Shown here: piece by piece, positions 27,301-33,670 of the stretch | How the letters are laid out: each line of letters opens with the position of its first letter | Position numbering within the stretch: position 1 is the first letter of the stretch | IMG/VR virus record: IMGVR_UViG_3300028589_000023 | Span: 1 to 36,396 of that record | Reading direction: 5' to 3' (one strand) | Length of the DNA: 36,396 nt | Source: a virus | Notes under the pieces: model-generated | What the model was told of the DNA's origin: nothing | Databases searched by the model: none | Seen by the model: the letters and a program-made list of their open reading frames with translations, nothing else | Position numbers and translations under genes: made by a program

Positions 27301-28307
27301 TCGGACAAAACCCTCACAGCAGCTGCGTAGGAGGTCTGAGCACGGATCACAGGGTCATACACACCCATTACTTGACGAAGCTGTCGCTCCAGCCTTTCTT
27401 CAGCAGCAGCATTGCTATTCGCAGCAGCAATCGACTTATCACGAGCAGCGGCAAACTCACTGATGCGAGCATCAAATTGAGTCTGTGTGACCAGACCAAG
27501 ACGAAGTGCTTCAGTCATCACATCCGTTGCCCGGGCGTATTCTACCTCAGCACGCTCAGCTTTACCAAGTGTTGCCACATAGGTGTCCATCTTGCTTTTA
27601 GCCCGCTCTACTTCACGGGCGTTATCCTGTACAGCCAAAGCAGCATCACGCTGTGCAGCGGCCTGTTTAGCAAGATGTTCATACTCAGCACCTGACATCT
27701 GATTACCACCCGGACCAGCCATACCAGACAACGCACGAGTGCGGTCCAATACTTCCATGGCTCGGTTGTATTCATTCTGTGCTTTGATTTGACGATCCAG
27801 ACCGTTGATGGTCTGTTCAATCTGTCGTGCCTGCCGGGCTGTTGCGTTGGTTACAACGTTCTCTTGACGTTCAGTGGCTCGTACCAAACGTTCCTGAGCA
27901 GCTAACTCGGCTTGTATTTGTTTCTCATACCGATTTTGATCTCGGTACCGCACCTCACTCAGTCGCTCAACAGCATTACCCTGACGTTGAACCAGAGCAA
28001 TGTTAGCATCAATGATGTTGTTGAGTCGAGTGTATTCTTGAGGGTTAGTAGACTTCATACCAGTGTTGTCGAGTTGCTTACGAGCATCTGCGAGGTTCTG
28101 AAGTTTACGAGTTTGAGTATCAATGGCAGCAGAGAGGTCTGCTACCTTCTTTGGCTCACCCTGTGGAACTACGCTTGGTCGAGAACCACCTTTACTAATC
28201 GCATCATTTGCCTTCTGGGCAGCATCTGCCAATCCGTAAAGTTCTTCCTTACCAGCACGTGCTTCTTGGGCGTTAACCTTAATTTGCAGTTCAGCGATTG
28301 TCGACAT
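24351..28307 (-). CDS. H: Tail tape measure protein H (1318 aa)
   Basis: Long helical protein that sets tail length and is ejected with the DNA. Begins MSTIAELQIKVNAQEARAGK (typical tape-measure N-terminus), then long Ala/Gln/Glu coiled coils. A hydrophobic segment lies at about residues 496-526 (MARAVAAMITPLSVGLTVLG), then more coiled coil, then the lambda-type C-terminal part 'NFASSVNTALSGAFNSAGAA ... FKDFASSIISDMAKIAAQQA' and a Gly-rich end. At the usual 0.15 nm per residue the tail would be near 200 nm. The start overlaps the T frame by 17 bases; the ribosome site is 12 bases away. Confidence 0.95.
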   Translation of the reverse strand: MSTIAELQIKVNAQEARAGKEELYGLADAAQKANDAISKGGSRPSVVPQGEPKKVADLSAAIDTQTRKLQNLADARKQLDNTGMKSTNPQEYTRLNNIIDANIALVQRQGNAVERLSEVRYRDQNRYEKQIQAELAAQERLVRATERQENVVTNATARQARQIEQTINGLDRQIKAQNEYNRAMEVLDRTRALSGMAGPGGNQMSGAEYEHLAKQAAAQRDAALAVQDNAREVERAKSKMDTYVATLGKAERAEVEYARATDVMTEALRLGLVTQTQFDARISEFAAARDKSIAAANSNAAAEERLERQLRQVMGVYDPVIRAQTSYAAAVRVLSDGLQNGIISADQFNKALTEQVAALDAVKNASTGQGKISSEYDQALNAVLPYRTELKNLELQQQRLDAAKRAGKITTAQQVKDYDDATAAIKRQTAEYRKRIEEGNNAGISFKQEQAALRGMPAQITDIVVSLQGGQAPLTVLLQQGGQIKDMFGGIGPAISGMARAVAAMITPLSVGLTVLGAFGLAAYQGSEEIVAFNRATIQMKNASGATVNDLYRLTNQLDDVTDTSGKAGAALLAMQSSGRIAGDMFGEVGAAVIQWSRATGTSVKDVVDDFASIGKDPVEAALRLDETYKFLTSSVLAQADALVRQGKEQEAVKLIQGEMASAAKDTADEIIEQAGFIERAWHGVTNAINATWTAMKNVGSTRPEAERLAKLQADQAAIIKNWYDGDEEKAQSDRRYQANKSNIEALEASIKKTQEAAAAEGAANREREKSAQFIGKLASNYTANVSAIDKVQGAQEKLNETERKIAAFRERQSKAGVQVTANEEKLLKAELAARKQELEDAKESEARKNKPKGGLDSTNLQEVKSATGALLQEYDRYYKQMDALGKANVVSEEAVYHAQMAILQAQGKALEGSYNNQISEIEKLQNKKGVTAQQSISLENQMTKAEAARTKALEDNQSKQEQLTIKFQGDMKKREDSIRAYTQALEEQVRAVREQGDRAVTNIGRGDRQGALSDRLFDADRDYAKQQRRLAEQLASNEIGPEEHARKLKELQNSHDEMTDAILENDQKIQDANFDWTNGFTKAVENAQDAGMNFASSVNTALSGAFNSAGAALGEFVTTGKFQFKDFASSIISDMAKIAAQQAAMGILGAIFGGFTGGFASGGASSLGSTASGYGPEYFPNLARNAKGGAYSGPVSRFAKGDVLTNSIVTTPTRFAIGGVNPGVGEAGEGGRPEAIMPLQRTRNGDLGVKVEGMGGNSAPVVHVEVNIMDGNAKSSSSDSNYDQFGQQLGQYIIQQVYTVINKETRPGGSLKANDKR

Positions 28308-28626
28308 CTTTTTGGTTTTCTCCCATAGTGATGAGTGCTTCGTTCTCCATCACTCTAAGGTCTGGGAACAACGCAGCAATTTCTTTTTTGTTGAACCCTA
28401 ACATCTTACCTGTAGCTGGGATAACGCTGTAATCTAAACCAGTGGGGCTGCCCATACCACCAGTACGCCATTGAGTAGTCAAAGTCTCAAACAGCGTGAA
28501 GGCGTTCCAATTGCAATCCCAGATAAGGACATCTTCATTTGGAACTTCTTCTAGATCGAGACCGAACAAACCAGCTTGGTGTTGAGTGGTCTCTTTCACA
28601 TAAAGTTCGTGAGCAGCCTTAATCAG
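28291..28626 (-). CDS. T: Tail assembly chaperone T extension, read by -1 frameshift as GT (111 aa of a 244-aa fusion)
   Basis: In lambda the T part is made only as a fusion to G. Here this frame is -1 to the G frame and is open from the slippery site, reading LIKAAHELYVKETTQHQAGL onward, so the GT product would be 133+111=244 residues. The T part contains 'WDCNWNAFTLFETLTTQWRT' and 'GLDYSVI', the DUF1799 pattern found as T in other siphoviruses. GT holds the tape measure and recruits major tail protein during tube assembly. The in-frame ATG at 28599 has no ribosome site, which supports frameshift expression. Confidence 0.88.
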   Translation of the reverse strand: MIKAAHELYVKETTQHQAGLFGLDLEEVPNEDVLIWDCNWNAFTLFETLTTQWRTGGMGSPTGLDYSVIPATGKMLGFNKKEIAALFPDLRVMENEALITMGENQKDVDNR

Positions 28627-29024
28627 TTTCCCTTGCGAGCCTGATCATAAGCACTGTGATACTGCTGGACAATCGCATCAGTTACAGATACAGAGATCGA
28701 CACGAGCGCTTCAATGTTCTCATCATTGAACTCGTCATCAAAGCCCCAACCGAGAACAATGTCCTTCACCTGCTTGGCTTGCAGTTCAACTTCCCGGGAA
28801 GTCAGTTTCTCAAGAGACCATGGATTGTCATTGACGGCATCCTCTCGCATCTCAGCAATCATTGCTTGACCCTCTTCAGCCCATTTATCAATAACCTTTG
28901 CCAGCCCATGACGGTCGAAGGTCTTGAAGGTGAAAGTGGTCTTCATTGGGGTGGAACCAACAATCGGAATCTCTACTACGGATTTGAAGGTTGGTTTGAC
29001 TTGCAGTTTAAAAGACTTAGCCAT
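28623..29024 (-). CDS. G: Tail assembly chaperone G (133 aa)
   Basis: MAKSFKLQVKPTFKSVVEIP at the start, a helix-rich second half with 'ELQAKQVKDIVLGWGFDDEF' and the end QARKGN. Size, place between major tail protein and tape measure, and 'KDIVxGW' match chaperone G of lambda-like and HK97-like phages. It keeps the tape measure soluble and, through the rarer GT form, starts tube assembly. Preceded by a strong terminator (29045-29075), which may lower its level relative to the major tail protein. Confidence 0.9.
   Translation of the reverse strand: MAKSFKLQVKPTFKSVVEIPIVGSTPMKTTFTFKTFDRHGLAKVIDKWAEEGQAMIAEMREDAVNDNPWSLEKLTSREVELQAKQVKDIVLGWGFDDEFNDENIEALVSISVSVTDAIVQQYHSAYDQARKGN
28626..28632 (-). 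other. Programmed -1 ribosomal frameshift site (GGGAAAC)
   Basis: The heptamer G-GGA-AAC is in the correct phase of the G frame, directly before its TGA stop. It matches the X-XXY-YYZ rule and differs from lambda's GGGAAAG only in the last base. Confidence 0.88.
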
Positions 29025-29044
29025 ATCATATATCTCCTATAGAA

Positions 29045-29075
29045 ACAAAAAAGCCCCTGCCATTACGGCAAGGGC
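29045..29075 (-). terminator. Terminator after the major tail protein gene
   Basis: Minus-strand stem GCCC-T-TGCC / GGCA-G-GGGC with one mismatch and a 5-base loop (29075-29053), followed by TTTTTT. It should cut transcription between the abundant major tail protein and the chaperones. Confidence 0.85.
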
Positions 29076-29098
29076 GAATTGGCACTTGCGTGCGTTAC

Positions 29099-29752
29099 TT
29101 ATGCACTTTTTTTATACCTAGTAACTCGTCCTTGTTGAGCCAGAGTAATGGTCCGCACCATCAGCTGGTTACGAGTCAGCGATGGGGTGTTGGAAATCGA
29201 TGCAATCGAGTTGTACAGTACGATGTCACCGTTAACCAAGTTCAGACGTTGCAGACGTTCTTCTTTCAGTTCGTCAGCAGCTTCAACAACTGGCACGAAA
29301 GGCTGATCCGGGTCGTCAGCTACAGTCAGGGTCAGAGTCGATGGAGACTTGGTGGTTGGGATTTGACGGTCTTCGTCTTCTTCGAGGAAGCCGAACTGGT
29401 AGAACTGCTGCTCACCACCAGACGAAGCTACTTCGGTGATCTGTGGAATGTTAACCCATTTCTCAACCGACTTTGCCGAACCAGCCGAAGAACCAGTTGG
29501 GTAACGCTGGGTGGAAGTGGTATCAACACCAACCAGTTCAAAAGTACCAGAGGCAACAGTACCAACTTTGAAGCCTCGACCCGACAGCTTCAGCCAGCCG
29601 GTTTGCAGAACAATGATATCACCCTCTACGAAGGTATGACCAGCAGCGGAAACAACAGCTGGGTTAGCGTTGCTAATTGCGGTTACCACGACCGGGGCGC
29701 TGTATTCCTCAGCAAAGTCGAAAGTGGAACCGTTAGGAAGACGGAATGCCAT
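29099..29752 (-). CDS. V: Major tail (tube) protein V-like (217 aa)
   Basis: Beta-rich protein placed as lambda V. Signatures 'AGHTFVEGDIIVLQTGW', 'SGTFELVGVDTTSTQRYPTG', 'KWVNIPQITEV' and 'GGEQQFYQFGFLEEDEDRQ' are found in tail tube proteins of this group. No C-terminal Ig-like domain follows, so it is shorter than lambda gpV (246). Many copies stack as hexamers round the tape measure. AGAGGA lies 9 bases before the ATG and a terminator follows. Confidence 0.9.
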   Translation of the reverse strand: MAFRLPNGSTFDFAEEYSAPVVVTAISNANPAVVSAAGHTFVEGDIIVLQTGWLKLSGRGFKVGTVASGTFELVGVDTTSTQRYPTGSSAGSAKSVEKWVNIPQITEVASSGGEQQFYQFGFLEEDEDRQIPTTKSPSTLTLTVADDPDQPFVPVVEAADELKEERLQRLNLVNGDIVLYNSIASISNTPSLTRNQLMVRTITLAQQGRVTRYKKSA

Positions 29753-29757
29753 ATTTA

Positions 29758-30234
29758 TTAATCCTCTTTTGGTGGTGGAGTTGAGACATACGATTTGTAT
29801 TCAATAGAACAAGGAGTCACCCACCAAGCAGTAGCATCAACAGCCCTGCGACTTGGCTTTGTGTGTAGTGGCTTTGTAACTTGCGTACTGAATACGATGT
29901 TACCGCTGTCATCATATTCATGGAACATCTTGTTGACTCTCAACAGTTTGAAGAACCTGTCAGCCAACTCAGCGTTCAGTGATGTGTCGTGGCCAAGTCC
30001 CCAAGGGCTGAATATGTCCACATTGTAAATCCCATGGAACAGTGTGATATCACCATCCAAAGTTTCATCATTCGTTTCAACAGGAAGACAACTCAAACGG
30101 ACGTAAGGGTCTGTCTCGTTGTGACCGTCGTCAATCCCAGCGTATACGATATGAAACTTTTTATCGGCTGGTGATCCAGCTTCGAAATCGAAGATCACAC
30201 CATCAAGGATTCGTTTAATCCTATCATGGCTCAT
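29758..30234 (-). CDS. U: Tail terminator / completion protein U-like, DUF4128 (158 aa)
   Basis: Placed as lambda U, just before the major tail protein. The central part 'HNETDPYVRLSCLPVETND' and 'ITLFHGIYNVDIFSPWGLG' fit the DUF4128 pattern of tail terminators (a strand with 'p-Y-x-R', then 'G-x-y-x-v-d-(I/V)-x-x-P-x-G-x-G'). It caps the finished tail tube so that it can join the head. Confidence 0.8.
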   Translation of the reverse strand: MSHDRIKRILDGVIFDFEAGSPADKKFHIVYAGIDDGHNETDPYVRLSCLPVETNDETLDGDITLFHGIYNVDIFSPWGLGHDTSLNAELADRFFKLLRVNKMFHEYDDSGNIVFSTQVTKPLHTKPSRRAVDATAWWVTPCSIEYKSYVSTPPPKED

Positions 30235-30243
30235 TTGGTCTCC

Positions 30244-30681
30244 TTAGATTGTGAGCTTCACAGCCTCATTTACAATCGAAAGGAACTTAGCCTCTGTGAC
30301 GGAAACCATACCAGCGGGAGCTTGTCGGCTAAAACCATCATCGGTAACCTTTGCGGTTGGACCGTTGTACAAACCTAATTCAAGGTCAGTACCATAAAGC
30401 ACGTGGTTCTGGATGTAAGCCATTTGACCGGCTGTGAACCTGTTGGCGACACGTGCCATGTCGTTGAGAGTCTGAGTCCCTTCTGGGTCATATCGGACAA
30501 GACTGTTGTCTATCGTTTCGTCGATACTCATCTGCCAGTTACCTTTGAATCTACCGGTATCGACTGGAGACAAAGTTACAACACTCCGACCAACTAATAG
30601 TACCACTGTTTGAAGCACTCTGTCAATATCACGATCTACTTTCTCTACCCACTCATTGATAACATCCATGAAATTATCCAT
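30244..30681 (-). CDS. Neck / tail completion protein, HK97 gp10-like or Z-like (145 aa)
   Basis: 'SPVDTGRFKGNWQMSI', 'MAYIQNHVLYGTDLELG' and 'SRQAPAGMVSVTEAKF' follow the HK97-gp10-like pattern (S-P-V-D-T-G-x-(F/L)-x-x-x-W; Y-x-x-x-(L/H)-E-x-G; Q-A-P-x-G-M-V). Its place between stopper and terminator is that of lambda Z. The likely role is making the tail able to join heads. ATG at 30681 overlaps the previous gene by 8 bases. Confidence 0.75.
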   Translation of the reverse strand: MDNFMDVINEWVEKVDRDIDRVLQTVVLLVGRSVVTLSPVDTGRFKGNWQMSIDETIDNSLVRYDPEGTQTLNDMARVANRFTAGQMAYIQNHVLYGTDLELGLYNGPTAKVTDDGFSRQAPAGMVSVTEAKFLSIVNEAVKLTI

Positions 30682-31063
30682 TTCGCACCTGCAATTTCCA
30701 TCCGCAATTGGCACTGTTATCATTGAATGGTGATACTGCGATCACCTTGACAATCTCACTTTGAATTATGATCGTATCACCCGGGCGAGGTTTTGGACAC
30801 TCTGTCCCGTCCTGCAATACAGGAGACAAGTAAAGCTGGAAGTCACCATAGACGATAACTTCACTTTTGTAGGCTGTGTCTTTGTAATTAACTCTGACAC
30901 CAGATCCAACAAGTGTTACAGTGGTAGCCCCTTCAACCTTACCAGCTTTTGGGTTATAAACACCCGGGGTAGTCTTGTCCAGTAATACATCAACACCTTT
31001 ACCTCGACCACCAACACCCAATTGCCTGATGACCATATTTCTCATTCGGTCGTGAAAGCCCAT
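30674..31063 (-). CDS. Head-tail stopper candidate (129 aa)
   Basis: MGFHDRMRNMVIRQLGVGGR at the start, then a beta-rich body with 'VTLVGSGVRVNYKDTAYKS', 'YGDFQLYLSP' and 'PRPGDTIIIQSEIVKVIAVS', a small-barrel pattern expected of stopper or FII-type proteins. It lies where lambda FII lies. AGGAGG is 6 bases before the ATG at 31063, which shares one base with the previous TAA. Assigned by position and fold pattern, not by a sequence signature. Confidence 0.6.
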   Translation of the reverse strand: MGFHDRMRNMVIRQLGVGGRGKGVDVLLDKTTPGVYNPKAGKVEGATTVTLVGSGVRVNYKDTAYKSEVIVYGDFQLYLSPVLQDGTECPKPRPGDTIIIQSEIVKVIAVSPFNDNSANCGWKLQVRNG

Positions 31064-31506
31064 TAGCAACCTCCTGAGCATGCACTCTCAAGAACTCCTT
31101 GGGTGGTACCAAATGGTCGGAATGTGTTGTAAGCAATCCATGCTGGGTCACAACGAGAGAAGGTCAATAGCTTATTCTGAGAACAACTATCAGCACCTGC
31201 AAACCACGGCATAAGGTTAGGAGGTGGAACCTTACCAACTTCAGCAATCAGGTAATCAAGCAGCTTCAGGTAATTGGTTGATGTCGATTGCGAGATTTGC
31301 AACTCACCGATAACCTCTCGACTGGATTCACCGGCAACCATGTAACCAGCTGAGATTGCAGCAAATACAGTTGCTCGGCTAACATCACCTCTGGCAGCAG
31401 CTAGAAATTGCTTATACTGTGCCTCAGTAAACATCGGGTAATACGGACCACCGGGGATGTCACCAAGGATAAGTGCAATCAGACTGATCTTTTCATCATC
31501 TGTCAT
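31063..31506 (-). CDS. Head-tail adaptor candidate (147 aa)
   Basis: Helical N-terminal two-thirds: 'YPMFTEAQYKQFLAAARGDV', 'AAISAGYMVAGESSREVIGE', 'NYLKLLDYLIAEVGKVPPPN' fit adaptor proteins that bind the portal (T-x-x-Q-(Y/f)-x-x-F-L-x-x-A-x-G-D; A-a-i-S-x-g-x-m-(V/A)-A). A loop-like C-terminus with four cysteines (DSCSQ, RCDP, ACSGGC) follows. It is the first gene after the capsid protein. Confidence 0.68.
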   Translation of the reverse strand: MTDDEKISLIALILGDIPGGPYYPMFTEAQYKQFLAAARGDVSRATVFAAISAGYMVAGESSREVIGELQISQSTSTNYLKLLDYLIAEVGKVPPPNLMPWFAGADSCSQNKLLTFSRCDPAWIAYNTFRPFGTTQGVLESACSGGC

Positions 31507-31527
31507 TTTGTTCTCCTCAGATACAAC

Positions 31528-31550
31528 AAAGGGCCGGCCTAAGCCGACCC
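31528..31550 (-). terminator. Hairpin after the major capsid protein gene
   Basis: Minus-strand stem GGGTCGGC / GCCGGCCC with one G-T pair and loop TTAG (31550-31531), then TTTG. Starts 20 bases after the capsid gene. Likely partial terminator or mRNA end stabiliser. Confidence 0.72.
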
Positions 31551-31569
31551 CTTGGGAACACTTCTCGTA

Positions 31570-32670
31570 TTAGGAGAAGGTGATGTCGAAGATTGCAGCT
31601 GGGTACAGCAGCACGTTCAGGAAGTTCTTTTGGACCTTCATTTGAATCAGGTTATCTTCATCGTTCAGGCGCTCGAAGTAGTACTCACCTTTCGAAACCT
31701 TGTTGATCGCCTTGAAGGTGTTAGCCGGGGCGAAGTAGGTTTTGAACATACCCGGGATACCCAGAGGGATAGCAACACCCTTGTCATCTTCAATCCACTG
31801 TACGAAGTTACCGTCAGCGTCGTCGTAACCACCGGTACCAGCGTCGATGAAGGTCAGACCCCACAGAGTTACGGTACGGAAGTTGGCGTCGTAGCCAGCA
31901 GCGGTGTCAGGGGTTTTCAGCAGGAGCTTGTTCAGATCCTGTTGGAAGTACTTGACCGCTTCAGTGATGAACGGGTTGGTGTACAGGGTGTCGAAGAAAG
32001 TGGTACCGCACAGGATAACGATAGCACGGTAGTTACCACGGGTTGGGGTATTACGCAGAGCCATACGCATCTTACGGATCAGCTGGGAGCAAGCGATACG
32101 AGGATCGTTCGAGCCAGTGATGTTGATGTCATGGGTCTGACGGGTTACACCCATCTCTTGGTAGTAGTCGATGGTATCACCATACGAGGTAGCCAGAGTA
32201 CCGTTTGGAGCATAGGCGGTACCTTTCATCAGCAGCTGCATACGAGCTACTTCTTCGGTCAGGCCGAAGGTTGCTTTGATAGCCGAAAGCTTCTCAAGAC
32301 GTACATCCATCACGGTTGCCAGCATAGCAGCTTCCATGATCGAGTCAACCGAAGCAACGCCGTCGATGTCGTGTGGCTTGATAGCGTCTTCCAGTTCGAA
32401 GTTCGGGATCGACATTTGGATGAAGCCTTTTACTGGCTTAGCAACCATGGTGTCTGCTTTTGCATCCCAGTTTTTATCTTTCAGCAGATGGTTGCTGTAC
32501 TGGGTGCGTTGGATCTCGATTTTCTTCAGAGAAACATACTTCTCTTCGAACAGACCCAGTTGATCGATGATCGAAATCTGACGAGGCAGTTCAACCAGCA
32601 TGTCGGTCAGTTCAACGTATTTGCCCTGTTCCAGACGGGAACGATTTTTATCAAGAATCTGAATGCTCAT
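31570..32670 (-). CDS. E: Major capsid protein E (366 aa)
   Basis: Lambda gpE family (HK97 fold). Signatures: 'SRLEQGKYVELTDMLVELP', 'FEEKYVSLKKIEIQRTQ', 'HDIDGVASVDSIM', 'GTTFFDTLYTNPFITEA', 'VAIPLGIPGMFKTYFAPAN', 'GEYYFERLNDEDN'. Length is close to the 341 of lambda E. AAGGAG lies 7 bases before the ATG in a leader with ACAAACAAAGGAG, and hairpins stand on both sides of the gene. That fits a protein needed in hundreds of copies. Confidence 0.95.
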   Translation of the reverse strand: MSIQILDKNRSRLEQGKYVELTDMLVELPRQISIIDQLGLFEEKYVSLKKIEIQRTQYSNHLLKDKNWDAKADTMVAKPVKGFIQMSIPNFELEDAIKPHDIDGVASVDSIMEAAMLATVMDVRLEKLSAIKATFGLTEEVARMQLLMKGTAYAPNGTLATSYGDTIDYYQEMGVTRQTHDINITGSNDPRIACSQLIRKMRMALRNTPTRGNYRAIVILCGTTFFDTLYTNPFITEAVKYFQQDLNKLLLKTPDTAAGYDANFRTVTLWGLTFIDAGTGGYDDADGNFVQWIEDDKGVAIPLGIPGMFKTYFAPANTFKAINKVSKGEYYFERLNDEDNLIQMKVQKNFLNVLLYPAAIFDITFS

Positions 32671-32696
32671 GTATAACTCCTTTGTTTGTTTGAATA

Positions 32697-32712
32697 AGGG
32701 GCCGAAGCCCCT
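32697..32712 (-). terminator. UUCG hairpin between decoration and capsid genes
   Basis: Minus-strand stem AGGGGC / GCCCCT closes TTCG (32712-32697), followed by TATTC. Thirteen bases after the stop of the decoration gene. Weak U-run; may act as a processing or stabilising element. Confidence 0.65.
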
Positions 32713-32724
32713 ATTGGGTGATGC

Positions 32725-33183
32725 TTAGATGGTGTGCTTGTAGTCCGAAACATCGTTCAGTACTACCAGACCCTGATCAGCCATCAGCTGCTTCAGTACG
32801 TCGTAAGGAGCAGCACCCAGCTTGGTGGCATACTGTTCTTTGATGTAGAACTCTTTGAACTCAGCAGGACCACGTTTAACCACGACTGCGTTGAATCGAC
32901 CAGCCGCAATCGGGGCAAGTACGAAGTCTTGCTTGTAGCCATAGCCATCACCCAGAATCACAGCGAACTCGTTGGTTGCAACAACGTCGGCAGCATCAGC
33001 CAGTACGGTCCAAGGAGCGGCTTTACCCAGACCCTTAGCACGGAAAGCAATCGAACCAAGCAGCACTTTACCGTTAGCAGCAAGCGGGGTAATGTTTGCG
33101 TCGTCGTTGTTGTAGTTGTTGATGTAGTGACCAATCAGCAGATCGCTGAGGTTCTTCAGGAAAGTCATGTTTTGGAAAGCCAT
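32725..33183 (-). CDS. Head decoration protein candidate, D position (152 aa)
   Basis: Lies between the protease/scaffold and capsid genes, the place of lambda D. The beta-rich body 'PLAANGKVLLGSIAFRAKGL', 'VATNEFAVILGDGYGYKQDF', 'GRFNAVVVKRGPAEF' suits a capsid decoration fold; the C-terminal 'YDVLKQLMADQGLVVLN' is unlike lambda D and recalls decoration proteins of the longer type. GAGGA is 8 bases before the ATG. Called by position and pattern. Confidence 0.65.
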   Translation of the reverse strand: MAFQNMTFLKNLSDLLIGHYINNYNNDDANITPLAANGKVLLGSIAFRAKGLGKAAPWTVLADAADVVATNEFAVILGDGYGYKQDFVLAPIAAGRFNAVVVKRGPAEFKEFYIKEQYATKLGAAPYDVLKQLMADQGLVVLNDVSDYKHTI

Positions 33184-33211
33184 TCTCGGTATCCTCTAGT
33201 TGTGAATAATC

Positions 33212-33670
33212 TTATCGTGCAACTGCTTTAGCAGCGGCAACACCAGCAGCGAGCAGAGCTTGGTACGAGGTGTCTTCCGAAGCTTCCGCTTCATCCGATT
33301 CTTCTTCCGCACCATTCTCACCATGCGGTTTGAAACTTGCAGCACGTGCTTCTTTAGCGGCTCGCAGTTCACCTGCAATAAAGTCAAAAGTGGCTTGGTC
33401 CAGAGAACCATACGATGCCAGCTTGGCTTCGACTTGATCAGCAGGCAGAAGCTCTTTCAGAACAGCTTGACGGCTTTCCAGTTGAGCAGCAGCTTCAGCA
33501 TCCTTGATAGATGCAAGAGCTTGTTTTACTTCATCCAGCTGTGCAGTCAGAACACCAACTTGGGCAACGGCACTGGCCAGTTGAGTATCAGCAGCAGCAC
33601 GGGCTGCGGTTTCAGATTCCAGCTTGGCAGTTGCCTTAGCCAGAGCATCAGTAAGTTCAGCAGCGTTCAT
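33212..33670 (-). CDS. Nu3: Nested scaffold protein, Nu3-like (152 aa)
   Basis: In-frame ATG at residue 311 of the protease gene (MNAAELTDALAKATAKLESE) with a strong AAGGAG 5 bases upstream, far better than expected by chance. The product is a long Ala/Glu helix, a 'LKELLPADQVEAKLASYGSL' middle, and a charged C-terminal part (GAEEESDEAEASEDT) ending in an Ala-rich capsid-binding helix (LLAAGVAAAKAVAR). It would direct procapsid assembly and be removed by the protease. Confidence 0.85.
   Translation of the reverse strand: MNAAELTDALAKATAKLESETAARAAADTQLASAVAQVGVLTAQLDEVKQALASIKDAEAAAQLESRQAVLKELLPADQVEAKLASYGSLDQATFDFIAGELRAAKEARAASFKPHGENGAEEESDEAEASEDTSYQALLAAGVAAAKAVAR

Noticed and set aside
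30600-30630. TTGACA-18-TACTAT on the minus strand
   Set aside because: Only four of six -10 bases, in the middle of a connector gene.
31552-32676. 374-codon plus-strand frame opposite the capsid gene
   Set aside because: Antisense shadow of a well-supported capsid gene.
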